The notes: generated by a model from the sequence alone, not told the origin. A stretch of 64,000 nt of DNA from Flammeovirga kamogawensis (GCF_018736065.1 NZ_CP076128.1:4031001-4095000); one strand, 5' to 3'. Numbered from the stretch's first letter, positions 1-9,118 are shown. A program made the numbers and translations.

Positions 1-2
1 TA

Positions 3-194
3 AATGCTTATGATTTTTTGGCTAAAGAACTCATTTTTTCATCTATTTTTATTAGTTCTTTTTATAGAAGAACATAAGGAAATTTTGTTTTGGGTTTTGA
101 TAGTGAAATGGCCGTATTTATGTACAATTATGTGATTGATTCATTACAGAAAACTGATTTTAGAGGTATGGGTATAGTATTAGAAAACCTTTAA
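3..194 (+). pseudogene. Fragment of a DUF2786/DUF7168-like protein with an in-frame stop
   Basis: One frame reads NAYDFLAKELIFSS...FYRRT, then TAA at 75-77, then continues in the same frame as GNFVLGFDSEMAVFMYNYV...ENL to a TAA at 192-194. The pieces resemble the C-terminal part of DUF2786-associated proteins, in which a hydrophobic stretch is followed by a V-G-x-D segment and a YxYxxLxxxx helix. The left edge of the window cuts it, so the upstream part is unseen. The single in-frame stop suggests a decaying gene. The family assignment is by eye only. Confidence 0.3.
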
Positions 195-325
195 CCTCTT
201 TAGCAAGAGGTCTCCGAGCGTATAATGGATAATAGAATGGCCTGTTTAAAAAAGGTGAAGTTTATTGAAAGTTATGGTTTTATTCTATTACTTGCTTTTA
301 GATCTTATAATTACTAAAATGTATC

Positions 326-1057
326 ATGAAAACAGGAATAAAACTAACTATTGATCAACGTTGTAATGCAGATACTAAAGATTTTAAACCTACAAGAAAT
401 GGAGGTTTTTGTCTACATTGTCAGAAAGAAGTAATCAATTTTAAGGATAAGTCGGATAAGGAAATTATCAACTATTTTAATAATACTCGAAGTGTTATTT
501 GCGGACGTTTTCAACCTAAACAATTAAAAGAATATCAATTTTCTTCTAAAGATTTAACTATTGTGAAGGAAAAGAGAACATGGTTTTCTAGTTTAGCTGC
601 TATAACTTTTTTATCAGTTTTACCTTTTACTGATGCTAAATCTCAAGAATTAAAGACTAATGTTTCAATTTCTTCTTTAAATCACATAGGTAAAAGAGTG
701 GAGGGTGAAACTCAAGATGATACACAACGGAGAATAACAGTTGTTGGTGTAGTGAAAGATAAAGAGGAATATTTTGATGTACTTCCTGGGGTTAATGTTT
801 TCATTAAAGGAACTTCAATTAGCACAATAACTAATTTAGATGGTAAATTTAAGTTAGAAAATGTTCCAATTGGTTCAGAAATAGAATTTATGTTTATTGG
901 CTACGAGAACTTAACATTTAAAGTAAAGAATACTGAAGTTAAAGAAATTGAATTAATGATGGATCAGAGTCAAGATTGGTTAGGGAATGTTCAAGTTCAT
1001 GAAATTTATACTTCTAATAAGAAAACGTTTTGGCAAAGAATAAAAGGTATTTTTTAA
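326..1057 (+). CDS. Carboxypeptidase-regulatory-like domain protein with N-terminal four-cysteine motif
   Basis: 243 aa. The N-terminus carries C13, C29-x2-C32 and C59, a possible metal-binding knuckle. One hydrophobic segment at about residues 88-105 could be a membrane anchor. Residues about 138-205 form a CarboxypepD_reg-like beta-sandwich (VVGVVKDKE...LPGVNVFIKGTS...T-LDGKFKLENVP), the fold found at the front of SusC receptors and in many Bacteroidota surface proteins. The stop codon shares its last base with the ATG of the next gene (TAATG), so the two are translationally coupled. The exact role is unknown. A role in anchoring or binding at the envelope is inference. Confidence 0.7.
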   Translation: MKTGIKLTIDQRCNADTKDFKPTRNGGFCLHCQKEVINFKDKSDKEIINYFNNTRSVICGRFQPKQLKEYQFSSKDLTIVKEKRTWFSSLAAITFLSVLPFTDAKSQELKTNVSISSLNHIGKRVEGETQDDTQRRITVVGVVKDKEEYFDVLPGVNVFIKGTSISTITNLDGKFKLENVPIGSEIEFMFIGYENLTFKVKNTEVKEIELMMDQSQDWLGNVQVHEIYTSNKKTFWQRIKGIF

Positions 1058-2058
1058 TGAGATTTTTCATTGTATTTTTATTCGTTACCCTTTCATCTCA
1101 TGCTCAGGTTTCAAATAATGATTTTTTAGACTTTTCTAAAGCTGATAGTATTGCCTTATCTTATAAAGGTGCTGATTTGTATAATTTATATACCTTTTCT
1201 AATAGTTTAACGAAAGATTTATCAACTGATTTTGAAAAGTTTCGATCTATTTTTTATTGGGTTTGTACAAATATTACAGCAGATAGAAGTGCAAATATCA
1301 AGAATCAGAATAATAGAAGGAAGTTATTTAAAAATGAAGAATCTTTAACAGAGTGGAATAATAACTTCAGTGAAAAAGTATTTAAAACGTTATTAGAAGA
1401 TAAAAAAACAGTATGTACTGGGTATGCTTATCTTTTAAAAAAACTATGCTCTATTTCTGGAATTAAATGTGAAATAGTTGATGGTTATGGTCGTAATGCT
1501 CTATCAGTAGATTTAAATGTTGGAAGTATACCTAATCATTCTTGGAATGCTGTACAACTTGATGGAAAATGGTATTTATGTGATCCTACATGGGCAAGTG
1601 GGTACTTTAAAGGTACAGAGTATACTTTTAATTTTGAATTTAATGAAGGGTATTTTTTGACACCGCCATCTAACTTTATTTTAACACATTTCCCATTAAA
1701 AAGTCAATGGCAACTTTTGGAGAATTTTATCTCTTTTGATGATTTTATAGGTTTACCTTTACATTATAGCTTTGCTTTTAGAAATCAAATTTTTATAGAT
1801 TCTCCACTTACTATTAATTTTCAATTGAAAAAAAACGAGTTTTTTACAATTACAATGAAAGTAAGTGAGGATGTAAACCCAAAAGAAATAGTATTAAAAT
1901 GGGGCAAAGAACTAAATTATTTAAAATCAGATATAGTTAATTTAGATGCAAATATTGTCCATATTACATCAAAAATATCAGTAAAAGGATATTATAATAT
2001 TCATGTCTTTTATGATGGAGATATTATTGCATCATTAAATGTAAGGGTAAAAAAATAA
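1057..2058 (+). CDS. Exported transglutaminase-like (papain-fold) protein
   Basis: 333 aa from the ATG at 1057. A nine-codon longer reading is possible, but this start gives a clean signal peptide (MRFFIVFLFVTLSSHAQ). The transglutaminase-like core has the expected triad: Cys120 in TVCTGYAYLL, His161 in NHSWNAV and Asp176 in YLCDPTWASG. Family members are cysteine proteases, amidases or crosslinking enzymes. The C-terminal third (about 220-333) looks like a beta-rich accessory domain. It follows the carboxypeptidase-regulatory-like gene with a one-base overlap, so the two probably act together in the periplasm or at the cell surface. The substrate cannot be read from the sequence. Confidence 0.8.
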   Translation: MRFFIVFLFVTLSSHAQVSNNDFLDFSKADSIALSYKGADLYNLYTFSNSLTKDLSTDFEKFRSIFYWVCTNITADRSANIKNQNNRRKLFKNEESLTEWNNNFSEKVFKTLLEDKKTVCTGYAYLLKKLCSISGIKCEIVDGYGRNALSVDLNVGSIPNHSWNAVQLDGKWYLCDPTWASGYFKGTEYTFNFEFNEGYFLTPPSNFILTHFPLKSQWQLLENFISFDDFIGLPLHYSFAFRNQIFIDSPLTINFQLKKNEFFTITMKVSEDVNPKEIVLKWGKELNYLKSDIVNLDANIVHITSKISVKGYYNIHVFYDGDIIASLNVRVKK

Positions 2059-2092
2059 GAGATAACTTTTTAATTAGTTACCTCTTATTCTT
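2052..2092. terminator. Imperfect hairpin between convergent genes
   Basis: TAAGAG.TAACT and AGTTA..CTCTTA pair around an AT loop between two convergent genes. It could act on both strands, but the T tract is weak. Confidence 0.4.
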
Positions 2093-2742
2093 TACTGAGT
2101 TACCTTCTCCCAAGGTTTTAACCTCAACCAATTTTTCTTGTAAGCAATTACCCACGATACCAGTACAGTTGCTAAACCTACAATTGCACCTGCAGATACA
2201 TCAACTAAAAAGTGTTGCCCTAAATACATTCTAGATATTGCTACAATAAAGCCGAAAATCATTCCAGATAACACTCCTTTCCAATTCGGAAAAAGAACAA
2301 TTAACATACCTGTAATAACAAATCCTGTCGTAGTGTGTCCAGAGGGAAAGGTATCAATAGTATGTAAATGCACGTCAAGTATCTGGTTAAAGGCATCAGC
2401 ACCGTGTAAGCCGGCTGGTCTTAATGCAAATTGACTCCCTTTAAGTAGTTGCTCTTTTACTAAATAAACAATTATACCATGTATTGCCGATGCCATTACT
2501 AATACTGACCAGTATTCTTTTTTTACATAGAGTAATAAGAATAAGAAAGGTATTAAAATAAGGCCATCACCTAGATTAGTAGCGTATTTAAAAAACTGAT
2601 CGAAAAATGCGGTATGGTTTTCATTAAAAAAATGTACACACCAAGCATTCTGAGTTTCATGTGTTACAATTGATAAAATGAATGGGATAAACATTACTAG
2701 AATAGAATAGCCTAGTAATTTTGCTTCCTTGGTCTTAAACAT
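2092..2742 (-). CDS. PAP2-superfamily membrane phosphatase
   Basis: 216 aa with about five to six membrane segments. The three phosphatase motifs are visible in order: KEQLLKGSQFALRP (KX6RP-like), PSGHTTTG, and SRMYLGQHFLVDV (SRX5HX3D). Such enzymes dephosphorylate lipid phosphates such as undecaprenyl pyrophosphate, phosphatidylglycerol phosphate or lipid A at the outer face of the inner membrane. It stands alone and is convergent to the transglutaminase operon. A second PAP2 gene lies at 16874. The substrate is not determinable from sequence. Confidence 0.85.
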   Translation of the reverse strand: MFKTKEAKLLGYSILVMFIPFILSIVTHETQNAWCVHFFNENHTAFFDQFFKYATNLGDGLILIPFLFLLLYVKKEYWSVLVMASAIHGIIVYLVKEQLLKGSQFALRPAGLHGADAFNQILDVHLHTIDTFPSGHTTTGFVITGMLIVLFPNWKGVLSGMIFGFIVAISRMYLGQHFLVDVSAGAIVGLATVLVSWVIAYKKNWLRLKPWEKVTQ

Positions 2743-2874
2743 AGTATTTCTTAGTTAAGAGTGTTTCAATGGATATAAAGATTTATTTCCGATGTTAAGC
2801 ACTGTTTAATCAAAAGGGATGATTAAGTTATTTAACGGATTACTCTGATTTACTCAAAAGTATTAAATTATAGA

Positions 2875-2912
2875 TATAAAAAAAGCGATCTTCATAAGAA
2901 GATCGCTTAATT
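2875..2912 (-). terminator. Rho-independent terminator of the tRNA operon
   Basis: Perfect 10-bp stem AAGCGATCTT (2883-2892) / AAGATCGCTT (2899-2908) with a 6-base loop. On the minus strand it is followed by a run of T, just downstream of the tRNA-Pro gene. Confidence 0.85.
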
Positions 2913-2916
2913 TTTG

Positions 2917-2991
2917 TCGGGATGGCAGGATTCGAACCTGCGATCCCCTGGTCCCAAACCAGGTACATTAACCGGACTATGCTACATCCCG
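2917..2991 (-). tRNA. tRNA-Pro (anticodon TGG)
   Basis: 75 nt. On the minus strand the acceptor stem CGGGATG pairs with CATCCCG, with discriminator A. The anticodon loop TTTGGGA gives TGG, and the T arm contains GGTTCGAATCC. CCA is not encoded. The next tRNA lies 8 bases away on the same strand. Confidence 0.95.
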
Positions 2992-2999
2992 AACTTTAG

Positions 3000-3084
3000 C
3001 GGAGAGTATGAGATTCGAACTCATGCATCGGTTACCCGATGACAGTTTAGCAAACTGCTCCATTAACCACTCTGGCAACTCTCC
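3000..3084 (-). tRNA. tRNA-Ser (anticodon GCT)
   Basis: 85 nt with the long variable arm expected of class II tRNAs (ATCGGGTAACCGAT). The acceptor GGAGAGT pairs with ACTCTCC, with discriminator G. The anticodon loop TTGCTAA reads GCT. CCA is not encoded. It is the first gene of the tRNA pair. Confidence 0.95.
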
Positions 3085-3331
3085 TTGCACATAAAAGTTT
3101 ATCATTACTGACATCCTTTTCGTTTAATGCGATGCAAATATAAGGGGTGATATTCCATTAATCCAAATTGAATTCAATAAAAAAGTGTTAATTAAATTTA
3201 GCATATATGCATTGACTTGATATTCAATGGTTAAAAAGTGTAATTTTATTTTTACTATTCTATTGCATGAATAAATCTTTTAAATTAGCAGTTGATTTAG
3301 ATAGATAACGATATATATATTTATAAATAAC

Positions 3332-4306
3332 ATGACATTTGCAAGAGAACTTGGTGGAATGGAGTTAGCTCTAATTGCAGCATTTATTGTACTATATGGA
3401 TTATATCTTTGGAGAATAATACGTGCTAGAAAGTCTTTTAGAGCAAAAGGTGGAGCCACGCTATATAAATTAATCCTTAGAACGGTATATTTTGCTTTAA
3501 TGATTTTTGCACTCCTTGGACCTTCGTTTGGAGAAATGAAAAAAGAAGTAAAAGCTGTTAGTAAAGATATCTACATTTGTGTCGATTTATCCAAATCTAT
3601 GGATGCGACAGATGTAAAGCCTTCTCGTTTAGCAAAACTCAAATTTGAGTTAAAGCAACTTGTTAAATCTTTTAATTCTGATAGAATTGGTTTAATAGTG
3701 TTTACTAGTGATGCTTTTCTTCAGTGCCCTTTAACTTATGATGGCAACGCACTTAATATGTTTATAGAAACAATGAGTACTTCTTTAATATCTAATTCGG
3801 GTACAGACTTTGGTCCTCCTTTAGAAATGGCTATTAAAAAATTAGAAGATGCAGAAGAAGGTGTGCCAACAGCAAAGCAGGCTTCTAAAGTTATTATTTT
3901 AGTAAGTGATGGAGAAGATTTTGGAGACGATACAGACCATGCAATAAGTGAGATTAAGTCTCAAGGTGTTCGTTTATTTACTATGGGTATTGGTACAGAA
4001 GAAGGAAGTAAAATTCCTGCTGGCTACCGTTTTAAACGTGATAAAACAGGAAATGATATTGTAACTAAGCTTAATCCTTCTTCACTTATTGAATTAGCTA
4101 ATGAAACAGGAGGAGATTATTATGAAATTAGTGATAAGCAAAATGATATTAACCGCCTGATAACATCAATTAGTGAGATTGAAGGAGAGTTAAAAGGCTC
4201 AAAAATGGCAGATGTGTCTGCTAATAAATATTACTATTTTTTAATGGTAGCATTGTTCTTACTTTGTTTAGATGTGCTATTAGCGGTTAGAGTAATTAAA
4301 ATTTAA
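3332..4306 (+). CDS. VWA-domain membrane protein, BatA/BatB-like
   Basis: 324 aa. Two N-terminal membrane helices (about residues 11-30 and 48-64) are followed by a von Willebrand factor A domain and a C-terminal membrane helix (about 301-320). The MIDAS metal site is intact: DLSKS at 85-89, the downstream Thr in CPLTYDGNA, and VSDGED. This layout matches BatA/BatB proteins of the Bacteroidota aerotolerance operon. No MoxR ATPase, DUF58, BatC or BatD neighbour is present, so it is a stand-alone copy. It probably mediates protein contacts at the periplasmic face. Confidence 0.8.
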   Translation: MTFARELGGMELALIAAFIVLYGLYLWRIIRARKSFRAKGGATLYKLILRTVYFALMIFALLGPSFGEMKKEVKAVSKDIYICVDLSKSMDATDVKPSRLAKLKFELKQLVKSFNSDRIGLIVFTSDAFLQCPLTYDGNALNMFIETMSTSLISNSGTDFGPPLEMAIKKLEDAEEGVPTAKQASKVIILVSDGEDFGDDTDHAISEIKSQGVRLFTMGIGTEEGSKIPAGYRFKRDKTGNDIVTKLNPSSLIELANETGGDYYEISDKQNDINRLITSISEIEGELKGSKMADVSANKYYYFLMVALFLLCLDVLLAVRVIKI

Positions 4307-4329
4307 GTAGTGTAAATCATCACTATTTT

Positions 4330-4374
4330 ATAAAAAAAACTTCTAAGTATAAATAGTACTTAGAAGTTTTTTTA
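4330..4374. terminator. Bidirectional terminator
   Basis: 14-bp stem 4336-4349 / 4357-4370 (core ACTTCTAAGTA) with T runs on both strands. It separates the VWA gene from convergent prmC. Confidence 0.85.
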
Positions 4375-4382
4375 TGTTGATA

Positions 4383-5216
4383 TTATTGAAGTTGACCTTC
4401 AAGCATTCTATCTTTTCCCTGAAAATCTTTTATAATCCGAGTATTTATAAAGCCTTCATCAAGCATTAATTTTTCTGTTTCTTTCCCAAATTGTTCATTG
4501 ATTTCAAAATACAGCCAACCTCCTTTATTAAGTTTTTTTGCAGCTATAGAAGCAATCCTTTGATAGAAAATTAGAGGTGCATCATCTTCTACATATAAAG
4601 CCCTATCGGGCTCAAATTCTAATACATTTTTATCCATAAGTGCTTTTTCCTTATTCATCACATAAGGAGGGTTACTCACAATTATATCTAACATTGGGAA
4701 ACTCTCTAAGTCATCTGTTAAAATATCAACCCTAGAGAATGTTGTATTGGCTTTTAAGAGTTCAGCGTTCTTACTTGCAGCCTTTAAAGCATCTTTATTA
4801 ATGTCTATAGCCATTGTTGTAAGGTTGCTTTCCAATGCTAAACTTATAGGAATACAGCCAGAACCTGTACCAATATCAAGTAATACACCTTCTTTATGTC
4901 TTTGTAAAATAGTAAAAACCAATTCTTCTGTTTCCGAACGTGGTATAAGTGTATCTTTATTTAAGAAAAATTTGTGACCATAAAAATCTCCGTATCCAAT
5001 AATATATTGAATGGGTTCGTGTTTTTTTAGTCGCTCTAAATCATTCTCAAGTATTTTTATATCAAAATCAATAGCATGTTTATCAAGCATTACATTGATT
5101 TTTTTTGCTCCCAACCGTTCTTCTAACCATAAATAGGCAATACTACTTGCTTCGTTATCATCATAAATTGGTAGTAATTGTTTATGAATCTCTTGATAAA
5201 TCTCTTTTGCTGTCAT
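4383..5216 (-). CDS. prmC: Peptide chain release factor N5-glutamine methyltransferase PrmC
   Basis: 277 aa, the usual length. It methylates the glutamine of the GGQ motif in release factors, using SAM. The helical N-terminal domain (1-75) precedes a Rossmann methyltransferase with the SAM motif DIGTGSG (114-120) and the catalytic NPPY at 182-185. The FEPDRALY segment after NPPY is typical of PrmC/HemK. The start is ATG at 5216. It is a single gene, convergent to the VWA gene. Confidence 0.95.
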   Translation of the reverse strand: MTAKEIYQEIHKQLLPIYDDNEASSIAYLWLEERLGAKKINVMLDKHAIDFDIKILENDLERLKKHEPIQYIIGYGDFYGHKFFLNKDTLIPRSETEELVFTILQRHKEGVLLDIGTGSGCIPISLALESNLTTMAIDINKDALKAASKNAELLKANTTFSRVDILTDDLESFPMLDIIVSNPPYVMNKEKALMDKNVLEFEPDRALYVEDDAPLIFYQRIASIAAKKLNKGGWLYFEINEQFGKETEKLMLDEGFINTRIIKDFQGKDRMLEGQLQ

Positions 5217-5441
5217 TTCTTCTAATTTTAAATAAAGTAAGAGCTTTACTTTTAAGTTTCCAATTTTTAGTTTTTCAACATTATTAAATACATCTTAAAA
5301 GATTTTTAATCTTCATTTGGATGAGTAATATTCTTGTTTTTTTATAAAATTAACACGTATTTGAAACAATGTTTCTTTTGAGTGCTTTTTCAAGAGAAAT
5401 TAAAGAACATACAGTAATTACTAATATACTTCAATTTAATT

Positions 5442-5930
5442 ATGAATAAGACACGTAAAAATGCTGCTCCAACTAAAGAGGCTATGGTAGAGATGTCCAT
5501 TCAGTTTATAACTGATGGGGGAGAATGGTCTTTGCGTAAATTAGCAACACATTGCGGTACTACTACTAAAGTTTTTTATACTCGTTTTGATGGAGAATAT
5601 GGTTTGGTAGATGCGATAGTCAAATTTTTAGGAGAGCGTAAGGCTAACCAATATAAATTAATAGAACAGAATATAGAGGCATTTTATAGGTACGAAATAG
5701 ATTTTTACTATGAAAACTCCACCATTGTTCAATTTTTAGAATCTAAAGGGAGAGGGGCAAATCCTTTTATGCTTTATGTGAGAGATGCTTATATGAAGTT
5801 ATTTAATGGGGATCAGAATAAAATGATATTCTCCGGTACTGTAATGCTTGGTGTACAGGCAATGCTTGCACGTGAAATTCAAGTAGATCATGATTTGATT
5901 ATTCTTTATTTAACTAAGGGACTTTCTTAG
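5442..5930 (+). CDS. TetR-like transcriptional regulator
   Basis: 162 aa. The N-terminal HTH is seen at about residues 24-50 (SLRKLATHCGTTTKVFYTRFDGEYGL), with the TetR pattern of a recognition helix ending in VFYTRF and a following DALV-like helix. The C-terminal helical ligand domain is short and not assignable. No divergent efflux gene lies beside it. Only prmC precedes it, on the other strand. Target and ligand are unknown. Confidence 0.75.
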   Translation: MNKTRKNAAPTKEAMVEMSIQFITDGGEWSLRKLATHCGTTTKVFYTRFDGEYGLVDAIVKFLGERKANQYKLIEQNIEAFYRYEIDFYYENSTIVQFLESKGRGANPFMLYVRDAYMKLFNGDQNKMIFSGTVMLGVQAMLAREIQVDHDLIILYLTKGLS

Positions 5931-6418
5931 AAGAATAAAATAAAAATTGGTATAAAAAAGAAAAAGGTCGTGCTCATAGAGCAGGACCTTTAACAACTTA
6001 GCTAAAAACTAAAACCAATTAAAAATGAGTTCTTTATAAATATTCCTCTTAATAAATTAAGAGTACTTTTTATGACTTTGTCAATCGTACTTATCTAACT
6101 GTAAAGCTCTTGTTTTTGTTCCAAAAAAGAGGAAAGATTAATACCTATTAACCACTTCTTAGAAAAGTACATTACAAATGTGATGAAAATCCTATTAATT
6201 ACAAAGGAATTATTCTTAATAAATTAGATAATTGTTGTTTTTTTCTAGAAACAGCCCTTATTAACACTGTATGAGATGTTTTGAGGCTTCATTTTAACAA
6301 AATATTATTTTGTATAACCTTAAACATCGTAATCTGATACTTATAAATCATATAGTATCAATACCTTTTTTATAACTTTCGTTATTTCTGATTATTAATC
6401 ACTTAATAAGTAAGAGAA
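5931..6418. other. 488-base intergenic region with one strong hairpin
   Basis: A hairpin AAAGGTC-g-TGCTC / GAGCA-g-GACCTTT spans 5963-5991. It is followed on the plus strand by AACAAC rather than a T run, while on the minus strand T-rich sequence follows. An inverted repeat CTCTTAAT/ATTAAGAG lies near 6048-6066. No coding frame of note was seen. The rest is probably the leader and promoter of the exported protein gene at 6419. Confidence 0.45.
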
Positions 6419-6787
6419 ATGAAAAAAATGATTGTTGTGCTACTTGGGCTTGTTATCTCTTCTAATATTTTTGCTGTTGATGTAGATAAATTAACCAATT
6501 CAGAATTAATGTCTAAAAAAGGATTGGTTTATGAAAATACAGAAGCGATAAACCTTTTAGATGATTATATTGGTGTGTATAAAGAAGGTAAATCAGTTTA
6601 TCTATATAACACTACAAATACAAACCTGTTTGCAATGTTTAAAACAGGTATACGTTCGGCATCTTTAGACGATGTTGTAAAAACAAGTCAAATTACCAAT
6701 TTAAATTTTACTGTAAACGGAGACGTTAAAGTACATGTATCTTATTACAACACTAGTGGAGATATAATTATTTGCTCTGCAAAATAG
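6419..6787 (+). CDS. Small exported protein of unknown function
   Basis: 122 aa. The N-terminus MKKMIVVLLGLVISSNIFA is a clear signal peptide with likely cleavage after FAVD or SNIFA. The mature part (about 100 aa) is beta-rich with no motif recognised. It lies alone between a long leader and a strong terminator. Not recognised as a known family. Confidence 0.65.
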   Translation: MKKMIVVLLGLVISSNIFAVDVDKLTNSELMSKKGLVYENTEAINLLDDYIGVYKEGKSVYLYNTTNTNLFAMFKTGIRSASLDDVVKTSQITNLNFTVNGDVKVHVSYYNTSGDIIICSAK

Positions 6788-6817
6788 TTACACTACTTTC
6801 CTTTTTACAAAAGAAAC

Positions 6818-6858
6818 AAAGTCTTCTAGGATAAGGTATTCTTAGAAGACTTTTTATA
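6818..6858. terminator. Bidirectional terminator
   Basis: AAAGTCTTCTA (6818-6828) pairs perfectly with TAGAAGACTTT (6843-6853), followed by T. It lies between the convergent exported-protein gene and umuC. Confidence 0.85.
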
Positions 6859-6873
6859 GGTGATACTTTCTAT

Positions 6874-8181
6874 TTAACTAACACAAGCCACTTCATCTAA
6901 GCTTGTGGTAAATCGTTGTGACTTATTGGCTTGTTTCATATCAAAAGGATGTTTTGCAGAAAGCCGTTGCGTGGCAAACACTAATGTGTTCTTTCCTAAT
7001 TTCTGATTAATCTTATCAATTGTAGCAGATAATGTACTTTGTTTCTCCAGTTCTTCGGCAGAGCAAGAGGTACCGATAGCTAATTGTCTACTTGTATTAG
7101 GTTTAATATCTGTAATATAAACTCCTGCTTTTCTATAATTATGTTTTTCGTGAAAAATAGCTTTTAAAAGAGGTAATACAGCTTTTATTAAAGTAGATGT
7201 ATCATCTGTAGGCATTGGTAAGCAAATACTTTTACTACCAAAGTAAGGGTTTTGCTCTCTATATTTGTCAGTTGTAACAAATACAGACAACCGTTGTGTA
7301 CAACTATTTTGATTACGTAGTTTTAATGCCACTGTAGCGATAAAACCACTTACAATCTCTTTTAATTTACACCAAGTATTTACTGGCTTGGCAAATGTTC
7401 TTGCTGTACCAATTCCCTTCTTTTTTGGAGCATTATCAATAAACGTATGGCAACGTACTCCTTGTAATTCTTTATAGATACGCCAAACAGGAGTATACCA
7501 TTTTTTTTTGATATAACTTTCTGGTAGTGTCATAAAACTACCAATAGTGTAAATATTATGCTCTTGCAAAGACTTAGTATGCTGTCGTCCAATACCCCAA
7601 AGTTCATCTATTGGTAAATGTGCTATATATTTCTGCCCTTCTTGATAACTATTTAATTCACATACTCCAGCAAAGGCATCGTTTTTCTTAGCAACATGAT
7701 TGGCTAATTTTGCTAATGTCTTTGTACTACCAATACCTACAGCAACAGGAATGCCTGTAGATTGCCGAATAGTATTATGTATAATATACCCAACCTCTGT
7801 AGTTTGAGCAGATTTAGATACATCTAGAAAGGCTTCATCAATGGAATAGACTTCTATAGAAGAACCATAATTACGTAACAACGACATTACCCTTCTAGAC
7901 AGGCTAGCATACAGGGCATAATTAGAAGAAAATACAGCTACTTGATGTTTCTGGATAGTCGATTTCATTTTAAAGAAAGGAACTCCCATTGTTAAGCCTA
8001 GCTTTTTAGCTTCCTTACTTCCTGCAACTACACAACCATCATTGTTAGAAAGTACCACTACAGGTCTACCTTCTAAATCAGGGCGGAAAACTTTTTCACA
8101 AGAAGCATAAAAGCTATTACAATCTACCAAAGCATATTTTTTTTGCTCTCTACCTAAAATATCTCTTTTCATTTTTTCCAA
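6874..8181 (-). CDS. umuC: Translesion DNA polymerase V catalytic subunit UmuC
   Basis: 435 aa, close to the family length. The Y-family palm motifs are intact: [13 protein letters not shown] (catalytic Asp near residue 20), [15 protein letters not shown], and SIDEAFLD at 113-120 with the catalytic Asp-Glu. The helix-hairpin-helix and little-finger regions follow, and the C-terminal DUF4113-like tail ([14 protein letters not shown]) is present. The start overlaps the end of umuD by 13 bases, and a second ATG lies at 8172. It copies damaged DNA with the UmuD-type partner encoded just upstream. Confidence 0.95.
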   Translation of the reverse strand: MEKMKRDILGREQKKYALVDCNSFYASCEKVFRPDLEGRPVVVLSNNDGCVVAGSKEAKKLGLTMGVPFFKMKSTIQKHQVAVFSSNYALYASLSRRVMSLLRNYGSSIEVYSIDEAFLDVSKSAQTTEVGYIIHNTIRQSTGIPVAVGIGSTKTLAKLANHVAKKNDAFAGVCELNSYQEGQKYIAHLPIDELWGIGRQHTKSLQEHNIYTIGSFMTLPESYIKKKWYTPVWRIYKELQGVRCHTFIDNAPKKKGIGTARTFAKPVNTWCKLKEIVSGFIATVALKLRNQNSCTQRLSVFVTTDKYREQNPYFGSKSICLPMPTDDTSTLIKAVLPLLKAIFHEKHNYRKAGVYITDIKPNTSRQLAIGTSCSAEELEKQSTLSATIDKINQKLGKNTLVFATQRLSAKHPFDMKQANKSQRFTTSLDEVACVS

Positions 8182-8540
8182 TGATGATGTCTAATACTAA
8201 ATGTTACTACCCCCCATATTGTAAAATCGTTTTTTTTGCCAATGATATGTCCTTGTTCGGAAAGTAGGTACATACCTGTGTCAGAGATTAGAAGCCGTCT
8301 AACAATAAATTCATGTTTATTACTCCATGCTACTACTATACTATTGTTCTTTGGGGGTAAAGATTTGTCAACTAATAATAAATCGTTATGAAACAGGCCA
8401 ACTTTTTTCATGGCGTCTCCTTGCATACGCATTACAAACGTAGCATAGGGGTTTCTCAGAAGATATTGATCTATTCTAATATCATCTTCTTCATAATCAC
8501 CCGCAGGAGACTGAAAACCTGTATGTGTTATTTTGCTCAA
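8169..8540 (-). CDS. umuD: UmuD-like subunit, apparently pre-processed and lacking protease residues
   Basis: 123 aa, starting at a TTG at 8540. An in-frame TAA lies five codons upstream, so no longer form exists. Compared with E. coli UmuD, the protein begins about seven residues before the position of the Cys24-Gly25 cleavage site (here Thr7-Gly8), so it equals UmuD' from birth. The nucleophile motif G-D-S-M reads G-D-A-M, with Ala43 (GCC) at the Ser60 position. The general-base Lys97 position is Arg81 (AGA) in FIVRRL. The rest of the fold, including DLLLVD, is kept. It is the accessory subunit for the overlapping umuC. Confidence 0.88.
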   Translation of the reverse strand: MSKITHTGFQSPAGDYEEDDIRIDQYLLRNPYATFVMRMQGDAMKKVGLFHNDLLLVDKSLPPKNNSIVVAWSNKHEFIVRRLLISDTGMYLLSEQGHIIGKKNDFTIWGVVTFSIRHHHWKK

Positions 8541-8594
8541 TTTGTAGTCAATTTATTCTTTTCTTATTTATTTAGATTACAAATTAAACAATAA

Positions 8595-8610
8595 ATACTC
8601 AAAAAAGTAT
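8595..8610. promoter_or_regulatory. Inverted repeat upstream of umuD
   Basis: ATACT-CAAAAA-AGTAT, a 5-6-5 palindrome about 55 bases before the umuD start. It could be a repressor site for damage control. This is a guess based on position only. No LexA consensus for this lineage was applied. Confidence 0.25.
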
Positions 8611-8779
8611 CAAAATGTAATATAAAGATAAGAAATTAAACATTTTTACTCCTTGAATTTCTATTGACTTATAGTTCATCTAAAAAAAATACACATTAAC
8701 ATTTTTTTATTACTTTTTAGGTAGGGTAAAAGGTGGGGTAGGTGTATATATAGTATAACACAGAAATTACAATCATTAA

Positions 8780-8911
8780 ATGTTGAAAACAGTAATGATT
8801 TATAAAGATATTACATTGAATAATTCAATTATTCAATAAAGATTATAGCAATGAGAAATAGTTAGTTTTTGGGTTGGAAAAGAGCTTTGTTTTACGGAGC
8901 TCTTTTTTACT
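8780..8911 (+). ncRNA. Possible small transcript ending in an orphan terminator
   Basis: A hairpin TTGAATAA/TTATTCAA (about 8817-8837) is followed by a strong terminator stem AAAAGAGCT (8878-8886) / AGCTCTTTT (8898-8906) with a T6 tail. Neither is preceded by an annotated plus-strand gene. A 19-codon reading frame (ATG 8780 to TAA 8839) lies inside. The element sits in the 500-base gap upstream of umuD. It may be a small RNA, a small-peptide mRNA, or an attenuator in the leader of the next gene. Confidence 0.35.
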
Positions 8912-9118
8912 TTTAAGACAATTTTGTAAATAAAATAGCACTTGAGATACTATTCAGACTATTTTATGAGTTTAATTAATAGAAACTAAAGATTAAAAAT
9001 ACTAGACATTGTTAATACAAATAAATAAATCAAACATAATGAGGTGATTAAAGGTTTAATTTTTAAGGAGGATGAAAATATTCCTCTCATTATTAATGCT
9101 TATAAACAATCAATTATT

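Noticed and set aside
3332-4306. VWA protein as part of a full Bat aerotolerance operon
   Set aside because: MoxR, DUF58, BatC, BatD and BatE neighbours are absent, so only the single-gene call is supported.
5963-5991. Hairpin after the TetR-like gene as a standard terminator
   Set aside because: The plus strand lacks a T tract after the stem, so a simple terminator is not supported.
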